Shown here: positions 6,153 to 11,880 of the stretch, one piece after another
How the letters are laid out: every line of letters starts with the position of its first letter
Numbering within the stretch: position 1 is the stretch's first letter
Assembly: GCA_900544655.1 (NCBI GenBank)
Contig: UQWE01000017.1
Coordinates: forward strand, 1 to 16,837
Source of the DNA: an uncultured Coriobacteriaceae bacterium
Lineage (GTDB): Bacteria > Actinomycetota > Coriobacteriia > Coriobacteriales > Atopobiaceae
Direction of reading: 5' to 3'
DNA: 16,837 bases
Made by a program: the position numbers and the translations under genes
The notes under the pieces: generated by a model
The model's database searches: none
The model's input: the letters and a program-made list of their open reading frames with translations, nothing else
What the model was told of the DNA's origin: nothing

Positions 6153-7793
6153 GTGGTTCCCGCCAAGTTCGTCATAGGTAAGCGCCTCCGTCAGGATGCG
6201 TCTCGCGAGGATGACATCCCCGAATCCCTTCGCACGAGCGATTCCGCTCGTGCGTCGTGGAAGACGTTGTCGAATCGCAAGTCGCGGCACATGTCGTACC
6301 GAGCGCGCATGACGCTCATGTTTGCGAGTATCGCGGCCATGACGGCCGTGATACTCGTCACTGTTCTCGGCGTGAATTGGGAAGCCCAGTTCATGCACTA
6401 CACGCGTTCGAACATGGACCGCTACGCCGCCGTCATCGCTGATGGCCTTGCCGAGGATTACGACCCAGCGATCGGCCTCTCTGGCAGCGCGGTGGATCGC
6501 ATCGTTCAGGCGTCGTCCATCTCAAGCGAAATTGGTGTGCAGGTCCTCGATGCTGACGGTAATATCGTCTATGACGACACTTGGGCTGGCAGTAGCCATG
6601 GGACGGCGGTAACGCTTGACGCCGCAACTGATGCCGCTGACTCTGCCGAGGAAGAGACCTCTGCCGTTTCCTCGTCCGCGCCGGCGCATGGCAATGCCGT
6701 TTCGCTCGCGCCCACGGACGCCGAGTCCGTCGTTATGCGTGAGGTAAAGCTCGAGGATGGTTCCGTGATCGGCACGGTCAGCCTCTGGGCCTTCGGGTCT
6801 GACGCCTTGCTCACCAAGGGTGATGCTGCCTTCCGCACCAACTCCTATAAGGCCGTCGTCACGGCGAGCGTTGTTGCCATGATCCTCGCTTGCCTCATGG
6901 GTGTCCTTGCATCTCGCAAGCTCGCCAAACCCGTGAAGTCGATTACCTCGACGGCAGCCCAGATTCGCTCTGGTGACCTGACCGCCCGTACGGGAATCGT
7001 TGGCGATGACGAGATCGGTCAGCTGGGTGAGACCTTCGATGACATGGCGACGACTCTCGAGCGCGATCTTAAGCTCGAACATCGTCTGACGAGTGACGTC
7101 GCCCACGAGCTGCGCACGCCCCTCATGGCGATGCTCGCTACGGTCGAGGCCATGCAGGATGGCGTCCTTCCCTCTGACGAGGAGCATCTTGAGACCGTTG
7201 CCTCGGAGGTTCGTCGCCTCTCGCGTCTGGTTTCCGCGATGCTTACGCTGTCGCGCATCGAGAATGGCACTACGCCCTTCAGGCCCGAGCGTACGGAGAT
7301 GGTCGGCCTCGTTCGCTCCGTGGTCGAGTCTCAGGAGCAGCTTTTCAACGATCGCGGTTTGCGTCTGCGCTTCGACGCGAACGCTCCTCGTGGCGAGCTC
7401 TATTGCGAGTGCGATCGAGACATGATTCGCCAGGCTCTTATCAACCTGATGTCGAACGCGCTGCGTTATACGCCCGAGAACGGGTGGGTTGTCGTGAACG
7501 TTGGGCAGGAGGGTCGAGACCTCAAGATTGCCGTTTCCGACACCGGCATTGGCATCGCCAAGGAGGACCTTGCCCGCGTCTTCAGCCGTTTCTGGCGCTC
7601 GGACGCGAGTCGCGAGCGCGCGAGTGGTGGCCTCGGCGTCGGCCTCTCCGTGACGAAGGAGATCATCGATCGCCACCACGGTTACATCAGCGTCGAGTCT
7701 GAGCTTGGCAAGGGAACGACGTTCATCCTCCACATCCCGCGCGAGCAGGAGCGTGGTCGCCAGCAGGATGCCAACAAGGGCATGATTGAGTAA
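6153..7793 (+). CDS. Membrane sensor histidine kinase
   Basis: A 546-residue partner of the upstream response regulator if read from GTG 6153. The order is a basic cytoplasmic start, TM1 about 53-74, an external sensor region of about 155 residues, TM2 about 233-254, HAMP, HisKA with phospho-acceptor His318 in DVAHELRTPL, and HATPase with the N box near Asn431, G1 Asp463 in SDTGIGI and a GGLGVGL box. The sensor region matches no domain I recognise and includes a Ser/Ala/Asp/Glu-rich insert (about 147-190). The start is uncertain. GTG lacks a good ribosome-binding site but is 10 nt after the regulator stop. The next in-frame choice, ATG 6291 just before TM1, also lacks one. Two strong inverted repeats (6231-6254 and 6325-6357) lie in the first 205 bases. 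Confidence 0.92.
   Translation: MVPAKFVIGKRLRQDASREDDIPESLRTSDSARASWKTLSNRKSRHMSYRARMTLMFASIAAMTAVILVTVLGVNWEAQFMHYTRSNMDRYAAVIADGLAEDYDPAIGLSGSAVDRIVQASSISSEIGVQVLDADGNIVYDDTWAGSSHGTAVTLDAATDAADSAEEETSAVSSSAPAHGNAVSLAPTDAESVVMREVKLEDGSVIGTVSLWAFGSDALLTKGDAAFRTNSYKAVVTASVVAMILACLMGVLASRKLAKPVKSITSTAAQIRSGDLTARTGIVGDDEIGQLGETFDDMATTLERDLKLEHRLTSDVAHELRTPLMAMLATVEAMQDGVLPSDEEHLETVASEVRRLSRLVSAMLTLSRIENGTTPFRPERTEMVGLVRSVVESQEQLFNDRGLRLRFDANAPRGELYCECDRDMIRQALINLMSNALRYTPENGWVVVNVGQEGRDLKIAVSDTGIGIAKEDLARVFSRFWRSDASRERASGGLGVGLSVTKEIIDRHHGYISVESELGKGTTFILHIPREQERGRQQDANKGMIE
6231..6254 (+). other. Perfect inverted repeat near the histidine kinase start
   Basis: CGCACGAGC (6231-6239) and GCTCGTGCG (6246-6254) are perfect 9-bp arms around a 6-nt loop, GATTCC. 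The repeat lies between the GTG start (6153) and the alternative ATG start (6291), so it is either early coding sequence or leader. Confidence 0.6.
6325..6357 (+). other. 14-bp inverted repeat inside the TM1 coding part of the histidine kinase
   Basis: CGAGTATCGCGGCC (6325-6338) pairs with GGCCGTGATACTCG (6344-6357): 14 pairs with a single G-U and a 5-nt loop, ATGAC. It encodes part of TM1 (FASIAAMTAVILV), so it overlaps coding sequence whichever start is used. Confidence 0.65.
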
Positions 7794-7994
7794 CGCGGAT
7801 GCGCCGAGCGTCATGGTTGGCTAGACCCGTGCGGGTGATTGGGCCTGTGGGGAGTAGCGCGGCTCATTCTATTTCGCTCCAGTACGTGGTCGTTGCATGA
7901 GTGTCCGGTTTGCCGGTTCGATGCTTGCCCCATGTTTTCCTCCCGCTCCACGAAGCTATCCATAAGACCCGCTTTGATGTGTCCGCGCACCTGC

Positions 7995-8008
7995 TATTCT
8001 TCTACAAT
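7995..8008 (+). promoter_or_regulatory. Likely purC promoter region
   Basis: Two -10 candidates overlap. TACAAT (8003-8008) is closest to consensus but lacks a -35. TATTCT (7995-8000) is preceded by TGC as an extended -10, with TTGATG (7974-7979) at a short 15-nt spacing. The 264-nt gap after the histidine kinase shows no T-tailed terminator and no gene. Confidence 0.45.
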
Positions 8009-8057
8009 GGATTAGTTTGATAAATGCGGTAACTCTTACGAGAGGAAGCGGTGCTTC

Positions 8058-8954
8058 ATGGCGACCATGGGTATTCGTCCGGATTCGCAGGGCAAGGTTC
8101 GCGACATTTATGATTGCGGGGACTCCCTGCTGATGGTCGCAAGCGACCGTATCAGCGCGTATGACTTCATCCTCCCGGATGAGATTCCCTTCAAGGGCGA
8201 GATCCTCACGCGTATCTCCGCTTTCTGGTTCAACAAGTATGCGGACATCGTCCCCAACCACATCATCTCGATGGATCCGGCGGATTATCCGGAGGAGTTC
8301 GCTCAATACTCCGATTACCTCCTTGGTCGATCCATGCTCGTGAAGAAGGCCACGACGATCCCCATCGAGAGCATTGTCCGCGGTTACCTCACCGGTTCTG
8401 GCAAGAAGACCTATGACGAGAACGGCACGGTTTGCGGCATCAAACTGCCCGAGGGCCTCGTCGAGGCTTCCAAGCTCCCCGAGCCCATCTTCACCCCCTC
8501 GACCAAGGCCGAGATTGGTGATCACGATGAGAACATCTCGTTTGAGCGTTGCGTCGAGATCGTGGGCGAGGATACCGCCAACAAGCTTCGTGACGCCACG
8601 CTTGCCATCTACAACGCTGCCTCCGCGTATGCCGCCACCCGTGGCATCATTATTGCCGACACGAAGTTCGAGTTTGGCTTCATTGACGGCGAGTTCTCGA
8701 TTATCGACGAGTGCCTCACGCCCGACTCCAGCCGTTTCTGGCCCGCGGAGGGTTATGAGGCCGGTAAGGTTCAGCCAAGCTTCGACAAGCAGTACGTCCG
8801 CGATTGGCTCCGTGCCAACTGGGACATGACCGGCGAGCCGCCGCACCTGCCTGCCGAGGTTGTCGCCGGTGCTTCCGAGCGTTATCAGGAGGCCTACGAG
8901 ATTATCACCGGCGAGAAGTTCGTCCCCATGAAGGAGAGCAATGTCTCAGCGTAG
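8058..8954 (+). CDS. purC: SAICAR synthetase (phosphoribosylaminoimidazole-succinocarboxamide synthase)
   Basis: A 298-residue cytoplasmic enzyme. It joins aspartate to CAIR with ATP to make SAICAR, the substrate of the PurB encoded upstream in this window. Motifs in order are GKVRDIYD (12-19), VASDRISAYDFILP (27-40), IPIESIVRGYLTGSG (101-115), PIFTPSTKAE (143-152), the metal/nucleotide region ADTKFEFGF (200-208) and DECLTPDSSRFWP (217-229). About 300 residues fits the longer actinobacterial/yeast-like form, not the ~235-residue E. coli form. The ATG at 8058 follows GAGG at an unusually long 12 nt; a small AAGC-GGT-GCTT hairpin (8046-8056) between them could shorten the effective distance. 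ATG 8067 would be worse placed. Its last 14 nt overlap the next gene. Confidence 0.97.
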   Translation: MATMGIRPDSQGKVRDIYDCGDSLLMVASDRISAYDFILPDEIPFKGEILTRISAFWFNKYADIVPNHIISMDPADYPEEFAQYSDYLLGRSMLVKKATTIPIESIVRGYLTGSGKKTYDENGTVCGIKLPEGLVEASKLPEPIFTPSTKAEIGDHDENISFERCVEIVGEDTANKLRDATLAIYNAASAYAATRGIIIADTKFEFGFIDGEFSIIDECLTPDSSRFWPAEGYEAGKVQPSFDKQYVRDWLRANWDMTGEPPHLPAEVVAGASERYQEAYEIITGEKFVPMKESNVSA

Positions 8955-9573
8955 TCCGTTCAACCAGCGCAACATGTCCAAGATCGGCTCCGGTGCCGCC
9001 GACGCCGAGTCCGAGAAGCCCGCTTCTGCAGGCATGGCCCGTAAGTCGCCCAGCTCCGCCAAGCCCGCTCGTGAGGCTGCCGCTTCCGTGCGCGTCGTGA
9101 AGCAGCGCAAGAACCTCGATGGCTCCACCTCCACCGTCGGCATGACGAAGGAGGAGAAGAAGGCTCGGCGTAACGCCGAGCGCGAGGAGGAACGCTTCGT
9201 CGAGGGTCTCGTCGACTCCGTCATGAAGCTCGATCCACTGTACAGGAAGTATCGGCGCATGTGGTGGATCTTCATGGGCATCGGCATCGTGTGCGTCGTC
9301 CTCTCATTCGCTTGTGGCTATATCGACTCGCCCGCTGGTGAGAATATCTTCAAGCTTGACACTATCGGTGGCATTGCCTCCGTCGTGTTCCTCTTCCTCG
9401 CCTACGCGTTCATCATCACGACGATCGTGTGGGAGTTCAAGATGATTCGTCCGCTTCGCAAGACCGCCGAGCACAAGATTGCGAGCATGAGCGATAAGAA
9501 GCGCCACGCTCTCATGGAGGAGATCTACGAGGCCGAGGAAAAGCGTCGCGCCGAGAAGAAGTCCGGCAAGTAG
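8941..9573 (+). CDS. Two-helix membrane protein of unknown function
   Basis: A 210-residue protein I do not recognise. It starts with ATG inside the end of purC (14-nt overlap, different frame), with AGGAG 4 nt upstream, so translation is probably coupled to purC. Residues 1-85 are polar, Ser/Ala/Lys-rich and probably disordered, with a charged stretch KEEKKARRNAEREEE. TM1 is about 108-128 and TM2 about 142-164, joined by a short external loop. The C-terminus (165-210) is a strongly charged helix, possibly coiled coil, so both ends should be cytoplasmic. Codon use matches its neighbours. Nothing in it suggests a purine role; the pairing with purC may only be transcriptional. It ends about 100 nt before tRNA-Arg. 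Confidence 0.85.
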   Translation: MSQRSPFNQRNMSKIGSGAADAESEKPASAGMARKSPSSAKPAREAAASVRVVKQRKNLDGSTSTVGMTKEEKKARRNAEREEERFVEGLVDSVMKLDPLYRKYRRMWWIFMGIGIVCVVLSFACGYIDSPAGENIFKLDTIGGIASVVFLFLAYAFIITTIVWEFKMIRPLRKTAEHKIASMSDKKRHALMEEIYEAEEKRRAEKKSGK

Positions 9574-9595
9574 TTTGTGTTCCTCTTCAGCTCGA

Positions 9596-9624
9596 TAGAC
9601 CGAAGGGCCCGAGAGCTGTAGAAT
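9596..9624 (+). promoter_or_regulatory. Promoter of tRNA-Arg
   Basis: TAGACC (9596-9601, four of six matches to TTGACA) and TAGAAT (9619-9624) are 17 nt apart. The perfect palindrome AGAATATTCT (9620-9629) overlaps the -10. Unlike the other two tRNAs, this leaves a leader of about 45 nt before the mature tRNA. Confidence 0.6.
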
Positions 9625-9635
9625 ATTCTCCCGTT

Positions 9636-9664
9636 CGCATTGGTGCGAGCGCCGCCAATGGCGG
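9636..9664 (+). other. Two tandem hairpins in the tRNA-Arg leader
   Basis: CGCA-TTGG-TGCG (9636-9647) and CCGCC-AAT-GGCGG (9652-9664) are both perfect. They would sit in the 5' leader removed when the tRNA precursor is processed. Confidence 0.4.
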
Positions 9665-9674
9665 GACACAGTCT

Positions 9675-9750
9675 GCCTTCGTAGCTCAGGGGATAGAGCA
9701 CCGCTCTCCTAAAGCGGGTGTCGGCCGTTCGAATCGGCCCGGGGGCACCA
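9675..9750 (+). tRNA. tRNA-Arg (anticodon CCT), CCA encoded
   Basis: The acceptor stem is GCCTTCG (9675-9681) with CGGGGGC (9740-9746), including two T-G pairs. The discriminator is A9747 and CCA is at 9748-9750. The anticodon stem CCGCT/AGCGG encloses CTCCTAA, giving CCT, which reads AGG, a rare codon in the genes of this window. The T loop is GTTCGAATC. Confidence 0.96.
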
Positions 9751-9757
9751 GACATTC

Positions 9758-9791
9758 AACAGGCCAGGGGCATCGAGTCCCTGGCCTGTTT
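9758..9791 (+). terminator. Terminator-like hairpin after tRNA-Arg
   Basis: ACAGGCCAGGG (9759-9769) pairs perfectly with CCCTGGCCTGT (9779-9789), and one more A-T pair is possible outside. Only three T follow, so the stem is strong but the T-run is weak. The position just after the tRNA and before the convergent operon supports termination. Confidence 0.7.
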
Positions 9792-9878
9792 GCGTATCTT
9801 GCGCAGCGGCGCGTCGAGCCATCCCGTCGGTGGGACGTTGAGCTCTCCCGCCGGCGAGGCATCGAATTGTCCCAACGC

Positions 9879-9916
9879 AACGAGAAACGCCCGGCGTTCG
9901 CTGAGAACGTCGGGCG
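9879..9916 (-). terminator. Terminator of the FHA-PP2C-RodA/PBP-PknB operon
   Basis: Read on the - strand, CGCCCGAC-GTTC (from 9916) pairs with GAAC-GCCGGGCG (to 9888), with one A-C mismatch and a 5-nt loop, and TTTCTCGTT follows. It lies 28 nt beyond the kinase stop. It faces the tRNA-Arg terminator from the other strand. Nothing gene-like is seen between the two (9792-9878). Confidence 0.7.
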
Positions 9917-9943
9917 CTGTGCTATCGAGCTATGTGTTTGAGC

Positions 9944-11785
9944 CTAGCTGTTGCTCTGGCTGGAATCGGTCGAGCTGTTGGTGTTCGGGGTCTCAGATTC
10001 GCTTCCGGAGGTGGTTGCATTCCCGCCGGTGTTGCCACCATTACCACCGCTCGAAGGCCTCTGACCCTTCGAGATGATGAGGGTGATCTGGGTATCCTTG
10101 CTCTGCTTGCCGGTGGGACTCTGCGAGATGACACAGCCGGACTCGACTTCATCGCTGTACTGGCTGTTGCTTGTATCGATGTTGGTGAAACCAGCAGAGT
10201 TTAGGTCAGAGATGGCGCTCGACTTGCTCCAGCCGACATGGTTGCCAGCGTTTGCGCTCCCCACGCCCGTGGAGATGTGATAGGTGATGGTGTCACCCTC
10301 CTTGGCATCGCTTCCCGCCTGCTGGTCTTGGCTGGCGACCTTTCCACTATCGACCTCGTTTGACTCGACGGAATCGCCTACGGCACCCTTGAGGTTGACC
10401 GCGGCAAGTGCCTCCTCTGCCTGCGCGGGCGTCAAATTCTTAAGGTCGGGAACCTTTACGGTCGCCGCGGGCTCCTTGCCCTTGGAGAAGACGAGCTTTA
10501 CCTTCGTGCCCTTCTCGCACTGGGTGTCGCGAGACGGGTCCTGGCTTACGAGCTTGCCCTTCTCGATGTTGTCGTCGTACTGCTCAGACGTGCTTACGAC
10601 AAACCAACCATCACCGTACTCGGCGAGCTTGGCGGTGGCCTCATCCGCCGTCATGCCTTCGAGGTTCGGCATCGCCTTCGCGGAGGAGTTGCCATTGAGA
10701 ACGCTCATCGCAACACCGGCGATGATGGCGATTGCGGCAATGACTCCGATGACGATCGCGACGACCTTGCCCTTGCCCGCAGGCTTTTCATCCGACTCCT
10801 GTGTGCCGGAGCGATTCGTCTGGGCAGTGGATATGCGGCCAGTGGTCGCGGGGGACATGCCGACGGCGGCGCGAGGCATGGCTTGGGTGCGGCTTCCGGC
10901 CTGCGGGCGATTCATAGTCTGAGTCTGACCGGCGGAAATGAGGGACGTTGCCTCACCAAGGTTGACGATGCGTCCGGCAAGGTAGTCATTCAAGACGCGG
11001 CGAAGCTCGTCGGCGGTCTGGAAGCGCTCCGCGGGATTCTTGCGCATGCACTTGAGGATGATGCCCTCGAGGGTTGCGTCGACGTTGGGATTAACCTGGC
11101 TGGGCGGAACAGGCTGCTCGTTGACTTGCTTGAGGGCAACGGAGATGGCGTCGTCACCGTCGAAGGGAACGCGGCCCGTCGCGGCCTCATACATGACGAT
11201 GCCGAGGGAGTAGAGGTCGGAGGTGGGCCCAAGCTCCTTACCCTGCGTCTGCTCGGGGGAGACGTAGTGGGCAGTGCCAAGCACGGAGTTATCGGCCGTG
11301 AGGTGACTGTTCTTGGCGCGAGCGATGCCAAAGTCCATCACCTTGATGTTGCCGTTGGGCTGCACCATGATGTTCTGCGGCTTGATGTCACGGTGGATGA
11401 TGTCGTGCCTGTGGGCCTCGGAGAGGGCCTGGCAGATCTGCGAGCCAATCTGAGCGACCTTGCGGCAGTCGAGGGCCCCATGGTTGCGGATGCCGGTCTT
11501 GAGGTCCGTGCCGCGCAGGTACTCCATGACGATGTAGTACGTGTCGCCGTCCTTGCCCCAGTCATAGACGCCCACGATGTATGGGCTCTGGAGCGCCGCG
11601 GCAGCCTGAGCCTCCTGCTTGAAGCGCGCAGCGAAGGACGGATCGGTTGCGTACTGCGGCAGCATCATCTTGATGGCGACGGTGCGACCGAGCACCTGAT
11701 CGAGACCGCGATAGACGGTCGCCATGCCTCCGATGCCGATCCTGTCCTGGACGGCATAGCGTCCGCCGAGTAGCTTGTCTGCCAT
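9944..11785 (-). CDS. pknB: PknB-type Ser/Thr protein kinase with three PASTA domains
   Basis: A 613-residue membrane kinase, expected to sense muropeptides or lipid II outside and phosphorylate wall-synthesis and division proteins inside. The kinase domain (about 9-270) has glycine loop IGIGGMATVYRG, VAIK Lys39, helix-C Glu58, HRDIKPQN (Asp133), DFG (Asp151) and GTAHYVSPEQ. A juxtamembrane linker with TQTM and RTQAM threonines follows, then TM about 341-363 and PASTA 1 to 3 at about 371-436, 441-507 and 511-574. The C-terminal tail is Gly/Asn/Ser/Thr-rich. PASTA 3 lacks the usual VPDL start. The ATG at 11785 is preferred because GGGAG lies 6 nt upstream; the frame is open to an ATG at 11833, which has no such site. 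It is last in the operon, about 95 nt after the RodA-PBP gene. Confidence 0.96.
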   Translation of the reverse strand: MADKLLGGRYAVQDRIGIGGMATVYRGLDQVLGRTVAIKMMLPQYATDPSFAARFKQEAQAAAALQSPYIVGVYDWGKDGDTYYIVMEYLRGTDLKTGIRNHGALDCRKVAQIGSQICQALSEAHRHDIIHRDIKPQNIMVQPNGNIKVMDFGIARAKNSHLTADNSVLGTAHYVSPEQTQGKELGPTSDLYSLGIVMYEAATGRVPFDGDDAISVALKQVNEQPVPPSQVNPNVDATLEGIILKCMRKNPAERFQTADELRRVLNDYLAGRIVNLGEATSLISAGQTQTMNRPQAGSRTQAMPRAAVGMSPATTGRISTAQTNRSGTQESDEKPAGKGKVVAIVIGVIAAIAIIAGVAMSVLNGNSSAKAMPNLEGMTADEATAKLAEYGDGWFVVSTSEQYDDNIEKGKLVSQDPSRDTQCEKGTKVKLVFSKGKEPAATVKVPDLKNLTPAQAEEALAAVNLKGAVGDSVESNEVDSGKVASQDQQAGSDAKEGDTITYHISTGVGSANAGNHVGWSKSSAISDLNSAGFTNIDTSNSQYSDEVESGCVISQSPTGKQSKDTQITLIISKGQRPSSGGNGGNTGGNATTSGSESETPNTNSSTDSSQSNS

Positions 11786-11842
11786 GTGTGCTCCCATCAA
11801 ACCTATGCGCCCGTTGGCGCTCGTATCCATCATGCCATCATT

Positions 11843-11859
11843 GACGCCTGGAGGGCGTC
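11843..11859 (-). other. Small hairpin between the RodA-PBP and kinase genes
   Basis: GACGCC (11843-11848) and GGCGTC (11854-11859) pair around a 5-nt loop in the only sizeable gap of the operon. No T-run follows on the - strand, so it is not a clear terminator. It may mark partial termination or RNA processing ahead of the kinase gene. Confidence 0.35.
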
Positions 11860-11880
11860 CTCGTTAGTGTTGGTTGTCCA

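Noticed and set aside
6522..7814. 430-codon frame opposite the histidine kinase
   Set aside because: The + strand has all histidine kinase boxes in order; the reverse product has no recognisable domain.
10883..11773. 296-codon + strand frame opposite the protein kinase
   Set aside because: It reads through the antisense of conserved kinase motifs and has no domain of its own.
11786..11833. Longer start of the protein kinase (16 extra residues)
   Set aside because: No ribosome-binding site precedes 11833, whereas GGGAG precedes 11785 and the shorter protein begins right before the kinase fold, as usual.
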